Source of the DNA: Myroides odoratus | GTDB taxonomy: Bacteria; Bacteroidota; Bacteroidia; Flavobacteriales; Flavobacteriaceae | Assembly (NCBI RefSeq): GCF_001549985.1 | Contig: NZ_LROZ01000005.1 | Location: 186,967-250,966 of the forward strand | DNA: 64,000 nt | Reading direction: 5' to 3' | Shown: piece by piece, positions 26,001-33,097 of the stretch | Numbering within the stretch: the first letter of the stretch is position 1 | Layout of the letters: each line of letters begins with the position of its first letter | Notes under the pieces: generated by a model | Databases searched by the model: none | What the model saw: only the letters and a program-made list of their open reading frames with translations | What the model was told of the DNA's origin: nothing | Program-made: the position numbers and the translations under genes

Positions 26001-28150
26001 ATGAGGAAGGATTATCTAAAAAAGAAGCAGAAACTAGTATATATGAATACCTTGACTCTATTAAAAAAGGGTTTGATTCAAAGGGATATGCGTCATCTAA
26101 TAATGGAGCTGCCAAAGCACCTTTTTTAAAGAAAAGAAAAGATTTATCAAAAGAATTTAGGGAATTACTAGGCGAAGTACAAGAGCCTTTATACAACTAT
26201 GTAAATACTATTTATAGTATGAGCAACTATCTCTCTAGTCTTACATATCAAGAAAAATTATTAGAAGGGTTAATCAACAGTGGTGTTGGTTCTTATGAAT
26301 CAATTTCAGGATATACTAAATTATCTTCTAATTCAGAAAATTGGACTGTTTTATCAGATTTGTATGTGCCGAATGAATTTGCTCAAGCATTAAATGACAT
26401 ACAACCTGAAGGAAGAATTAAGGAAGATTGGGCAAGAGTATTAGTAGGATTGACGGCTATTGCAAAGGTTGGCAAAACAGTTTGGTCTCCAACAACAACA
26501 GCTAGAAACGTACTTAGCGGAGTGTTTTTAGGGGTAAATTCAGGTCATTTAACTTATAATGCAAAATATGTATCTAAGGCATTGAATCAAGCTTTTAGTA
26601 CAAAATCAGTGTTTACAGAAGCAAATGCAAAACAATTAAGAGCAGAACTTATTAAACAAGGAGTTATAAATGATGGTGTTAATTCAGGAGAGTTAAGAGC
26701 AACCTTAAATGATTTTAAAAAGAATATAGATAGATTAGTTAAAACTAATGCTTTAGAAAAATCAGCTGAATCTGTTCAGACGTTATATGCTTTTGGTGAT
26801 GACTTTTATAAAGTTATAGGTTACCTTACAGAGAAACAAAGATTTGTAAAGTCAGGCATGAGCGAAACAGAAGCAGCTACTAAAGCAGGTTATAGGATTA
26901 GAGGTGGATACCCTACGTATTCTTATCTATCTCCTATGATGAAAAAATTACGAAGATTTCCTCTAATGGGAACATTTGTATCTTTTCCATACGAGACTGT
27001 GAGAAGCACTAAGAATAATGCCTTGTATGTTTTGGAAGATCTTAAAGACGGTAGAACATCAATGGCAATGAAAAGATTAGCTGGAATGATTGTTGCTAGT
27101 GCATTACCTGCAGTACTTTCTGTTTATACCAGATCCTTAATTGGTTGGAGTGATGATGATGAACAAGCGTTAAGAAAAACACTTCCTGATTGGCAGAAAA
27201 ACAGTTTATTAATATATTCTGGAATAAAGGATGGGGAACCTTCTTTTTTTGATGCCACAGCCCTATTTCCATCAGAAGTATGGTTAAAACCTATAATGAC
27301 AGCTATTGGTCAGAGAAAAGATTATGATTCTGCATTAGAGCAGCTTTCTAGTGGTATGGATGAATTTTTAAGTCCTTACTATGATGCTGATTTAACAGTA
27401 AAAATGATGACTGAGCTATATTCTAATAAAAATCAGTATGAACAAAAAATATATGAATCAGATAATTTATTTGAAGCAATATTTAAAGACCCCGTAAAAG
27501 TAACTAATCATATAATGAAAGGAGCTGGACCAGGTGTTTATAATAATATTTCTGAATTTGCTAGAGCTAATGATATTATGCCTGAGTTCTTTGGAGAAAA
27601 AATAACAAGTTATGGACGTGAGTACACTAATGAGGACGCTTTGCTCGCTTTAGCAGGATTCAGATTTAGCACTATTAACTTTTATTCTTCAATGCTATAT
27701 ATGGGATATGATTTAAAAGATGATGCAGCTAAAACAAGATATGATCTAGCTAAAAAAGCAAAAAGAAAAAAAGCTTTTAATGAAGAAGAGATTACTGATA
27801 TTATTTCTGATTATAATAAGGGTTATTCTAAAGTAGAAAAGGATTTAACTAATATGATTAATACTGCCAGAAAATTAAATATGAGCGAATCTAAAATACA
27901 AGACGCTATTTCAACCTCTTTTGCGCTATCTAAATCTGATTATCAATTTTATCTGCAAACAGGGAGACTTCCTTTGAAACCAATATCAGAAAAATCATAC
28001 AATGACTATTTAAATAAAATGGGTAATATTTACAAGGATGAAAGAATCAAATCTGATATTAAAACTTTCTTTGAGAAAAATGTAGAAAAAATTAATAGAT
28101 CAATCTATAAAGAAAATTTAAAAAAGTTAGAGAAGAAACAGCGCGGTTAA
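20075..28150 (+). CDS. Giant polyvalent virion protein with ADP-ribosyltransferase-like and zinc-protease-like regions
   Basis: This protein has 2691 residues. Residues 1-75 hold two tandem copies of a 36-residue repeat (core FNGKEY...DLQ.KYGD.TD.AISKFGF). A domain near 110-205 (NRNDGTKKGRGYFGELKMKD, TEISIGV, IPTLVPTLSESE) recurs in podovirus virion proteins. Long coiled coils surround hydrophobic stretches near 560-600 and 700-725. Around 1385-1500 an ART-like domain shows VYRAVP, GDWVSINKEYA and EQGVEF (an R-S-E pattern). HEVYH at about 1533-1537 is a zincin HExxH motif. Residues about 2110-2450 resemble large-polyvalent-protein-associated domains (GKTVWSPTTTARNVLSG). It probably enters the cell with the DNA, as T7 gp16 does, to modify host targets. 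This role is inferred. Confidence 0.75.
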   Translation: MDNKKYAFNGKEYSYSDLQSKYGDKTDQAISKFGFKEVITEPKYTFNGKEYSRSQLQDKYGDRTDEAISKFGFEQVGSKKKDVSDSSVPQQNSESNSKNGSVDYGNRNDGTKKGRGYFGELKMKDGSNDFATEISIGVNIDGKEREIPTLVPTLSESEKDWLLKGNDPNDRSEIGEKIIGKAIKHARGRIASNKSPFYEGNVEGTLAWNQQKIKESTPEITKLFDTYQTAKTVSDEKKQEIIQSVEDEVNQSGWWNNIKAYGKKGFNAMVDAAVSFSGIPKSSHQDIKEKFQLQTNPLANELKEVDNQIKQEVANAKKENRPAKTLTDDQRITKAKELKIEKEITSQSETQVRSYLKDAQKEVDKFGMSDKDKLNLFQTSELASLSEKDKLNLTQQNIQRLEIDNIQNEVKNLVSKAQKGEITEEEYIQRGQELDSRYKGVIQESLNTFQEFVSNQKDIGEAKDNIDVLKRNYGWLKNFADNAGATGLDLTAGLLDVMNWANEVNGFESSNATKQIRNASKLLTDTATDVREGIAKPISVENINTLGDFGQWFSNTALASQIPIYAAVATGIGGIGLLGISATGTQWEEMQEEIDKGEVDYNYLQKTLVPLGYGVSETVSAYVDRLVLMNSARIIQSATAPERKMIAQGMWKGVLNTGKEVGKNAVFEGSDEAATEIMQNLMDIYALDKKDVGVFDNVLDASAAGFAMGAIIPFSASVVSRAIKPFSLDSRIDQANREILKLEKALDDSSLSLANRTIVESQLSKAKLRNQELLEEEVKGISNLSNQEFEAIKRIEKTQSNLKQQAKEIQSSELEQGLKDQIVSNLKQEFEAIENDRIGILNRDSNALLNLLPQEEVIRLKDEAGRELMQEKNPDGTKNITIEDKEISERALENYRKQSLPNETAQTEDIVDDGNTQPSNEQLDSVQGELNNGKKGDNQTQEIQSAETTERPQVIKASDNGREYSISNEEGRIVFKDRQGNLPSKRTHNRLSLEYAKQTNLTEGKRAHEVEGVTDSSELANMTAKEANKFIAEKSESPLEIAETILGNEIEDYRNGVDYKQKVIAENLGHVSRESFIQNSDEVHAKEGGSIPIQYLRKDGTPLDTKAKELSEIAGIEITEQDIVDFILENPTGPQTFLNNGFHSDINSLKAKFEELTGLPATNEVIQEIVSQNERKLQLQEQMTSIDFMSDEELLHLLNQREQYEQETANASTKGVREIADSKNNEGESRVQQDGSRENQGTESSGSREAEGERVNLPKSTFNKLVQTFQKFFGAGNVHSDSNKLAKVLGQDPEFVKFQVSDSKTRELSIRNDINSLRDKLSELKKGKTFSEYTKDTRVKSVLKEISLLTDELTTLKNKPNPTSKSKEEKSYKNKHEAPGKNDTPIHDLSSVYGEDIYSNQAHYYYGDKISSEMDKKTLSILKDIKDKPNSTITVYRAVPKGVSEINSGDWVSINKEYAIGHGENHLNGKYDIISKEVKVDNVFTDGNSINEQGVEFMQTPDGTIWGATYLNEQGQREIYINESSLSPETLLHEVYHPFDDMMKQASENDDVHALVAIGRLDKLAKENGYLETVQNNPNYANKPLEQQQAEARVQMIGEIGNKQLDKSFYEKLEAAVIDAIEWLAKQFGMSLKNYSPEQIINLKLEDIVKASLASAQKGEFKTKNTSPVKIKDNIMSELESGKINIDDAIARESEVLSNYNDVYGKDSNQVSEQKKVVESLQQFKSESSKPRVQFSISSKVKDSFDKLNNKINKSIGRDLTLSLESSTKANNEVISKVKRLWNNTFKSSAGLSSFNKQNVDFFEIIKGLERSESSVIDGLKYETKQFKSILSKIGNKDTLKVKNAKLRLVNDYMSGMDVDITFLDAETISQIDFFRSRIDNLSNNIIGVLLKKASKLEDSLSKQKENSLTSDRIKESIINIYKVIEKIEDNKGKYITRSYQAFLDNKYIDRLTVSRSNMSESNRKKIDKAVEYLINEEGLSKKEAETSIYEYLDSIKKGFDSKGYASSNNGAAKAPFLKKRKDLSKEFRELLGEVQEPLYNYVNTIYSMSNYLSSLTYQEKLLEGLINSGVGSYESISGYTKLSSNSENWTVLSDLYVPNEFAQALNDIQPEGRIKEDWARVLVGLTAIAKVGKTVWSPTTTARNVLSGVFLGVNSGHLTYNAKYVSKALNQAFSTKSVFTEANAKQLRAELIKQGVINDGVNSGELRATLNDFKKNIDRLVKTNALEKSAESVQTLYAFGDDFYKVIGYLTEKQRFVKSGMSETEAATKAGYRIRGGYPTYSYLSPMMKKLRRFPLMGTFVSFPYETVRSTKNNALYVLEDLKDGRTSMAMKRLAGMIVASALPAVLSVYTRSLIGWSDDDEQALRKTLPDWQKNSLLIYSGIKDGEPSFFDATALFPSEVWLKPIMTAIGQRKDYDSALEQLSSGMDEFLSPYYDADLTVKMMTELYSNKNQYEQKIYESDNLFEAIFKDPVKVTNHIMKGAGPGVYNNISEFARANDIMPEFFGEKITSYGREYTNEDALLALAGFRFSTINFYSSMLYMGYDLKDDAAKTRYDLAKKAKRKKAFNEEEITDIISDYNKGYSKVEKDLTNMINTARKLNMSESKIQDAISTSFALSKSDYQFYLQTGRLPLKPISEKSYNDYLNKMGNIYKDERIKSDIKTFFEKNVEKINRSIYKENLKKLEKKQRG
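23685..23840 (+). CDS. Possible nested gene inside the giant virion gene
   Basis: A 51-codon frame, shifted relative to the host gene, begins MSKKQLTPAQREYVKLQIAK and continues as a regular, highly charged helical sequence to a TAA at 23840. In the same interval the giant protein has a low-complexity linker rich in S, E, Q, N and G. That contrast suggests either a true overprinted gene or the remnant of a former separate frame. No clear ribosome-binding site is visible. Confidence 0.3.
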   Translation: MSKKQLTPAQREYVKLQIAKTMKENPEYNKMVQERIKELKAQEAEKPKENE

Positions 28151-28439
28151 TAGTGAAGTATGGTTTGAATATGAAAAGTTGGTGAAATAATAATTAACTT
28201 TTGAATTATAAAATACTCAATACAAGCAAATTACACAATTACAATATGCATAAATAACAATAATTAACTATATTTTATCATAATACAACAAAAATGCATG
28301 ATTACTTTTCTTTAAATAAAGAAAAAACAAATGCAGTTTTAAATAATTAATTTTATCATAAAAATAAATATTTATATGATAAAACAATTGCTTTTAAATA
28401 CCATTTTTTAATAGTTTTGGTAATTATTAATATTTAAAA
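28151..28439. repeat. AT-rich spacer with TTTTATCATA repeats
   Basis: No gene is seen in these 289 bases. TTTTATCATA occurs at 28273-28282 and 28351-28360, and inverted as TATGATAAAA at 28375-28384; the last two copies enclose the palindrome TAAATATTTA. It could end the late transcript or be an operator for the following small gene. Confidence 0.4.
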
Positions 28440-28631
28440 ATGAAAAAAACAACCATACTTATTATTGGCACACTTGTATTTGTTTTTATGACTTATTTTA
28501 AGCGTAGTTTAGAATATTTAATATCTGTAAAAGATTGCTTTTATAAGGATTACATGTTTTACGTAGCTTTATTAATAGCTTTTTTATGCAGTTTTATTTT
28601 TACAAGATTTATAAAATTTGAAAATAAATAA
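28440..28631 (+). CDS. Small membrane protein, unknown
   Basis: This 63-residue protein has two hydrophobic segments (TILIIGTLVFVFMTYF and FYVALLIAFLCSFIFTRF) separated by a short polar loop. It stands alone, with its own terminator downstream at 28657-28681. It is not recognised. Lone small membrane proteins at module borders of prophages are often late-acquired genes. Confidence 0.5.
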   Translation: MKKTTILIIGTLVFVFMTYFKRSLEYLISVKDCFYKDYMFYVALLIAFLCSFIFTRFIKFENK

Positions 28632-28656
28632 GTATTAATATATTATACTTAAATAG

Positions 28657-28681
28657 AAAAGCCCCTTAATTGGGGCTTTTT
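28657..28681 (+). terminator. Rho-independent terminator
   Basis: AAAAGCCCC and GGGGCTTTTT form a 9-bp stem around a 6-base loop, followed by T residues. Confidence 0.8.
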
Positions 28682-28742
28682 ACTATTAGAACAGTATCTT
28701 TAAACAGCATTCCAATTACGCTGAGGTTAAAGAGCTATTCTT

Positions 28743-28985
28743 TTAAACTTCTGCAATACCTTTTAGAAACCTTTGCATAGCTTCATAATGATAAACTAAA
28801 TCATCTCTATGCTCTAATTTTAAATCTGCGAAATATTGAGTTCTAATAAATTGCATGAATAAAGTAGACATCGATTTTTCGATGTTAACTAATTCATCTG
28901 TTGATTTAAACTCTCTAATAAGGTTAAATGATTTTAATAGTGATTCATAACTTGGTGTTGTAGAATCGTTTTTTAGGGCTCCCAT
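28743..28985 (-). CDS. Small helical protein, unknown
   Basis: This 80-residue protein (MGALKNDSTTPSYESLLKSF) is alpha-helical and acidic, without signal or membrane segment. It has its own promoter with an overlapping palindrome at 29029-29054, so it seems to be separately regulated. No family is recognised. Confidence 0.5.
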   Translation of the reverse strand: MGALKNDSTTPSYESLLKSFNLIREFKSTDELVNIEKSMSTLFMQFIRTQYFADLKLEHRDDLVYHYEAMQRFLKGIAEV

Positions 28986-29028
28986 TAAGTTTTTAGGATT
29001 CTATGCCTATTAAGTAGACGAAATATCG

Positions 29029-29054
29029 TAGTCAATTTGACTAGAGCAAATATA
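29029..29054 (-). promoter_or_regulatory. Leftward promoter with palindromic operator
   Basis: The reverse strand has the -7 box TATATTTG (29047-29054). TAGTCAATTTGACTA (29029-29043), a perfect 15-bp palindrome, lies at the expected transcription start, an arrangement typical of a repressor site. Confidence 0.5.
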
Positions 29055-29100
29055 ATTAATTTCAGAATAAATACTATTTTAGTTATTAATAAAAATCAAT

Positions 29101-29619
29101 ATGTTAACCATGAAATACGAAATAATTTTACCTTTCCTTGCCTTATGTGTTTCTATAATTACACTTTTTATTACTTATTTTCAAAACAGAAAATCTAGAA
29201 TATCTCAGATACAAACGGCAAAGTTGGAAGAGCTTTTAGAATGTATTTATGAACTTTCTAAATTCTACAATACTTTTAAAGAACTCGAACCTATTGTTCA
29301 AAGGGTAAAAACTCGTGATTATGATCTTAATGAATATTTTAAAACATACTATCATGAGTTTCTTCAAAAAAGAATGGATCGAATAGCATATTTATTTTCT
29401 AGAATAGAAGTTCTAAATAAAGTATACGCAATCAATTCTACTAGGGAAAAAATAACAGAATATCATAACATTATGTATTCTTTCTACAAGTATGTTTTAA
29501 GTCTTGAATATAGACGAAAAGATGAATTTAAGAATGGGTTTCCATCAGAAGGTGAAATTAGAGATAGAATAACATATATAGAGAGTAATTTATTGACTAG
29601 TATAAAAAAATATAAATAG
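29101..29619 (+). CDS. Membrane-anchored coiled-coil protein, unknown
   Basis: This 172-residue protein has one N-terminal membrane segment (IILPFLALCVSIITLFITYF) followed by a long charged helical cytoplasmic domain. It is monocistronic with a terminator directly after. The form resembles small membrane-tethered proteins carried by prophages for exclusion or other accessory purposes, but the function cannot be read from the sequence. Confidence 0.5.
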   Translation: MLTMKYEIILPFLALCVSIITLFITYFQNRKSRISQIQTAKLEELLECIYELSKFYNTFKELEPIVQRVKTRDYDLNEYFKTYYHEFLQKRMDRIAYLFSRIEVLNKVYAINSTREKITEYHNIMYSFYKYVLSLEYRRKDEFKNGFPSEGEIRDRITYIESNLLTSIKKYK

Positions 29620-29620
29620 T

Positions 29621-29646
29621 AAAAGCCCCATTAATCGGGGCTTTTT
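29621..29646. terminator. Bidirectional terminator between convergent genes
   Basis: AAAAGCCCC and GGGGCTTTTT flank a short loop between the rightward gene ending at 29619 and the leftward early unit ending at 29649. It resembles the terminator at 28657. Confidence 0.75.
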
Positions 29647-29648
29647 AT

Positions 29649-30704
29649 TTATTTGGTTTCTTTATTATAGTAACATAGGTAATAGTACATCTGTTTTTCT
29701 TCATCCCAACCTTTTTCTATGAATTTATCTGCGCTTTCAGGGTTGATAAAATCTAAGCGAATCTGAATATTTGTATCCAGGTTGATCACGTTTTTAAATT
29801 TCTTGCGCGCTTCGGTTACGGCCTTGTTTGAAATTGGGAAGGAACTCACATCTTCGATACTGTATTTTTCGCCTTTGTCAACTTTGTAGTTTTTGAACTC
29901 GGAAATTAGGTCGGGGTTATCGAGTACTTCGTTTAAGAAGTTCGTTTCTTCAAAGTCATCATTCTTCGCGAAGTAATCAACTGAGCGATTCAGAAACATT
30001 ACTTCTTCTTTTTTATCTTCAGCAGGAAGGACCACTTCTTTCGCGAAGTCTTGGCAGAATTTCAAATACTTTTTGGTGTGGAAGTTTTCATCTTCAAAAA
30101 TATCTAGTCCAAGGAAATGCTCTAACCAATAACGTGCATCGTAACGGTTGCTGTCAATTGTCAAGATTTTGTAACCTTCTTCTTTTTTGTAGTTGAAGAT
30201 TAAAACTCCTTTGTCTAGTTTGCCAAGGTTTACCCCTTGTTCTAGCCGCATCTTTAGGTTTGATTCCTCCTTGTCGAATTGGATAAAATCAGTTTTTATC
30301 TCACTTTTAAAGATACCGATCGCGTCAACTACATTGTTGTCGATCGATACATTGGTTAGGTAAGTAACATAAAGCTCTCCGCTTTTGATATGAGGGTGTC
30401 CGGACTGCTCGTAAAGATGGCGAGCGATTTCTTTTGATTTATCATGAGCCGAATTAGGATTTTGGAAAATGCTCGTTGCGATATTATACATGGTGTGAAA
30501 TTCTAAATCAACATCATGTTCAAATCGGAAATAGTCTTCGTCTTTCTCTCGGAACGGTTTAAAGAAATACTCTTTAAGCAAAGGTGCGATTTCGTCTGTT
30601 AACGTATAAGGGTTTTCAGTCATAAAAACACCTTCGCCTCTTGCTTTGTTATTGATTTGGTGGATTGAAAGGCTTTCAATCTGTGTGTTGAATAAATTAA
30701 TCAT
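29649..30704 (-). CDS. Nucleoid-associated protein, NA37/YejK (NdpA) family
   Basis: This 351-residue protein shows the NA37 pattern: an N-terminal IESLSIHQINNKARGEG block, SAHDKSKEIARHLYEQSGHP in the middle, and a Y(V)TYL(T)NV then AIGIFKSEIK strand pair. Full-length NA37 proteins bind DNA and associate with the nucleoid; in phages and mobile elements they may protect or organise DNA. It is the last gene of the long leftward early region. A TTTTAATAGGGTTTG element lies just upstream of the start. Confidence 0.85.
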   Translation of the reverse strand: MINLFNTQIESLSIHQINNKARGEGVFMTENPYTLTDEIAPLLKEYFFKPFREKDEDYFRFEHDVDLEFHTMYNIATSIFQNPNSAHDKSKEIARHLYEQSGHPHIKSGELYVTYLTNVSIDNNVVDAIGIFKSEIKTDFIQFDKEESNLKMRLEQGVNLGKLDKGVLIFNYKKEEGYKILTIDSNRYDARYWLEHFLGLDIFEDENFHTKKYLKFCQDFAKEVVLPAEDKKEEVMFLNRSVDYFAKNDDFEETNFLNEVLDNPDLISEFKNYKVDKGEKYSIEDVSSFPISNKAVTEARKKFKNVINLDTNIQIRLDFINPESADKFIEKGWDEEKQMYYYLCYYNKETK

Positions 30705-30737
30705 TGTGGTAAATTTTAATAGGGTTTGTAATTATTT

Positions 30738-31421
30738 TTAGTATCCGTAATAAATCATGATGTTGTTTTCCCAATCGAATGTTTTGTAAATTCTAACTAA
30801 CTCAAAAACTGAATACTCGTATTTACAGCTTTTTGTAACAGCAGTTCCTCTCTCAAGATTATAAGGTCTTCTGTCGTGTGCCCAATCAAAATGCATCTGT
30901 TTCAGATGTTCTATGATTTTATAGATTGCATTTTGCTCCTCTTGAGTTATTTTAGAAAAATCAAAAGTGTGTTGTTCTTCAAGAAGTGTATTGTACTTCG
31001 ATTTTGCAGAGTTCAAAAATTCGCTATGTTGTCGTGAGTATTTTTCTTCTGTGATATCAGGAAAAAAAGGAACCAACATATCTTGTTGGTATTTCTGAAC
31101 TTTTAAAGAATAATAATCAATGATATATGCAAGAAATTCCTTTGTAACAACATGCAAGTCATTACCCGAAGCATAATATTCTGTTGTATCTTCTTTTTCA
31201 AAGAATTGCTTTACTGAAGTTTCTGGTGGTGTAAAATCGGTGTATTTACCAAATTCATATAATTCAGTTCCTAAATCATAAATACCTACATGTCCGTTAT
31301 CATCAGGATCTTCATCATTATACACTTCTCCTTTTTGTTCGAATAGTTCTTTTAAAGTCATCGCTTTAAGTTTGTCGTATTCTTCTTTAGGTAAAAAACC
31401 TATGTATGTTCTATATCCCAT
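30738..31421 (-). CDS. Phage protein of unknown function
   Basis: This 227-residue cytosolic protein begins MGYRTYIGFLPKEEYDKLKA. It is rich in aromatic residues with a FDWAHDRRPYNLERG segment near residue 170. Proteins beginning MGYRTYIG recur in Bacteroidetes phages, but no function is known to me. It follows the YopX gene by 2 bases. Confidence 0.55.
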   Translation of the reverse strand: MGYRTYIGFLPKEEYDKLKAMTLKELFEQKGEVYNDEDPDDNGHVGIYDLGTELYEFGKYTDFTPPETSVKQFFEKEDTTEYYASGNDLHVVTKEFLAYIIDYYSLKVQKYQQDMLVPFFPDITEEKYSRQHSEFLNSAKSKYNTLLEEQHTFDFSKITQEEQNAIYKIIEHLKQMHFDWAHDRRPYNLERGTAVTKSCKYEYSVFELVRIYKTFDWENNIMIYYGY

Positions 31422-31423
31422 AT

Positions 31424-31774
31424 CTACTCTTGATTTTCGTGGATGTTTCCAACTATTTCTATTTGAGGGTACATGTCATCGTCGAAGTGCCAAAAAGGAA
31501 TTGCTTGTACTACCTCTCTATTTTTTACAGAACACATTTGAAAAGCATTATTGTAAAACATTGCAATGGCTCCGTCTTGGTCAATATCTCCTTCGAAAAT
31601 CTTAACTCCATTTCGGTCTTCTTTTCCAGTATATTGCCTAATATATACTAGTGGTAATTCATTCCATACATCACATTTTTCTTTTATGTTTGATATATCG
31701 TATAAACCGTATTGTTTTTTAACTATACCGTTTACGCTTTTAAATCCGTATTCAAATAATATTTCTCTACTCAT
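31424..31774 (-). CDS. YopX-family phage protein
   Basis: This 116-residue protein has the family hallmarks RQYTGKEDRNGVKIFEGDI in the middle and EIVGNIHENQE at the end, which together define YopX. YopX proteins are common in temperate phages, and their role is not established. The start overlaps the stop of the upstream gene (31771) by 4 bases. Confidence 0.85.
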   Translation of the reverse strand: MSREILFEYGFKSVNGIVKKQYGLYDISNIKEKCDVWNELPLVYIRQYTGKEDRNGVKIFEGDIDQDGAIAMFYNNAFQMCSVKNREVVQAIPFWHFDDDMYPQIEIVGNIHENQE

Positions 31775-32076
31775 CTTGTTTCTTTTTTAGGTTCATGTTT
31801 AGGACAATTTTTTCTGATAAAATCAAAGTCTTTGTGCGCAGGTACTCCAAGTCCTGAATGTTCGCAATTATTAGTTTTCCAAGTCTCTAAAAATTGTGGT
31901 TCATCTTCCATTCCATTACTATCGTTAACTATACATTGATTAACACAAGTAAGGCAAGTTTTAAATTTTGGATTCTTCCAACATTTACAATTTTCATCAT
32001 GTGTCATAGCTTGGTGTTTTTTCCAAAATCCACGTCCACAATCAGAATAATATCGTATTACTTTTTTAGAGTACAT
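31771..32076 (-). CDS. Cysteine-rich small protein (possible zinc-binding)
   Basis: This 101-residue protein contains several Cys and His residues (CGRGFWKKHQAMTHDENCKC and TCLTCVNQC), which suggests one or two zinc sites. No defined family is recognised. It overlaps the YopX gene by 4 bases. Confidence 0.5.
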   Translation of the reverse strand: MYSKKVIRYYSDCGRGFWKKHQAMTHDENCKCWKNPKFKTCLTCVNQCIVNDSNGMEDEPQFLETWKTNNCEHSGLGVPAHKDFDFIRKNCPKHEPKKETR

Positions 32077-32078
32077 TG

Positions 32079-32630
32079 TTATTCTTTTTTATAAAACGCG
32101 ACTAATACAATGCGCTTTCCGTTATGAATTTTTGCAGGGAACTTGCTGTGAAACAAATTTGATTTGTAAGTAACTAAGCGATTCGGCTCGCTAAATAATA
32201 TTTGCTGAATACTCCATTTCTCCCAATCGTTTGCATCTTCTGTAATCAGCCGATCGAACTCTTCGTTTGTAACATCTTCTGGTAGTTCTTCTCCGTGAAT
32301 ATGGTGTTTCCAGAATGCGGTGCCGTTTTCGGTAGTTCCGTCTTTTGGGTTGATGTATAATACCTTGGCAAGTGCTGTTTTTTCGCCTTGGATGATGTTG
32401 TCTGCATGAATTCTGAGGTCAGTATCAAATTTGGACGTTGCTTGCCTAATGAATGTTGTAATTAGTTCGTGGTCTTCCACTTGTAAATGAGGAAGTATTT
32501 CCTTTGGAGTTTCTAAAATATCGAACTCCTTATCGCCTAGTTTGATTCGTTGAAAATCTGTGTTTAGGCAATAGTTTTGCAGTTCCTCAAATAACTCTTG
32601 AGGAAGAAAATTGTCTTCGGTATGTTTCAT
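32079..32630 (-). CDS. 2-oxoglutarate/Fe(II)-dependent oxygenase-like protein
   Basis: This 183-residue protein shows the double-stranded beta-helix iron site: HxD in RIHADN (near residue 96), a distal His in NLFHSKFP (near 163) and an Arg in GKRIVLVAFY (near 175) for 2-oxoglutarate binding. Members hydroxylate proteins, small molecules or bases. It lies a short distance downstream of three DNA methyltransferase genes in the same direction, so base or cofactor modification is possible, but the size and motifs fit prolyl-hydroxylase-like members better than TET/JBP. Confidence 0.68.
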   Translation of the reverse strand: MKHTEDNFLPQELFEELQNYCLNTDFQRIKLGDKEFDILETPKEILPHLQVEDHELITTFIRQATSKFDTDLRIHADNIIQGEKTALAKVLYINPKDGTTENGTAFWKHHIHGEELPEDVTNEEFDRLITEDANDWEKWSIQQILFSEPNRLVTYKSNLFHSKFPAKIHNGKRIVLVAFYKKE

Positions 32631-32640
32631 AGTATGTGGT

Positions 32641-32733
32641 TTAAGAAAAGATGTAATTCAGTACGATGATTGCAGTAGCTAAAGCAATCAATAGAGCCGT
32701 TTCTAAGGATGGGTATTTGTGTCTTTTTTGCAT
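32641..32733 (-). CDS. Tiny single-pass membrane protein (30 residues)
   Basis: The frame reads MQKRHKYPSLETALLIALAT and ends with AIIVLNYIFS. A basic N-terminus precedes one membrane helix. It fits between neighbours with gaps of 2 and 10 bases, which supports translation in the operon. The function is unknown. Confidence 0.45.
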   Translation of the reverse strand: MQKRHKYPSLETALLIALATAIIVLNYIFS

Positions 32734-32735
32734 AG

Positions 32736-33095
32736 TTATAGTAAGTTATTTTCTCTTTCTAGTTGTTCAATAATAGCCGTTAGTTTAGTAGGATCATCCA
32801 ATTCAACTATTTTAGCAAATCGAATTGCCAAATCACTTGTTACTATGCTATCCCCTCGTATTTTTATACCATTTATTTCAAGTTCGTAAAGTAAGTCATC
32901 AGTGTTACAATCTTCTAAATGGTCATAGTTACAACGTTCTTTAACTTCATTTTCATTTATCATGTCTAGCCTCCATTCTGCGTAAATTCTTACATTATGG
33001 TGCCCTACAACCTTTAATACCTCATCGCTGTATTTTATAAAATACTTTTTACTGCCTTTGAGTGCATTTCTAAATAGTTTCTCTTGGATTGTCAT
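32736..33095 (-). CDS. Small phage protein, unknown
   Basis: This 119-residue soluble protein (MTIQEKLFRNALKGSKKYFI) has mixed alpha/beta character and a Leu-rich C-terminal helix. It is two bases from the stop of the C5-methyltransferase gene, so the two are co-translated. No family is recognised. Confidence 0.5.
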   Translation of the reverse strand: MTIQEKLFRNALKGSKKYFIKYSDEVLKVVGHHNVRIYAEWRLDMINENEVKERCNYDHLEDCNTDDLLYELEINGIKIRGDSIVTSDLAIRFAKIVELDDPTKLTAIIEQLERENNLL

Positions 33096-33097
33096 AA

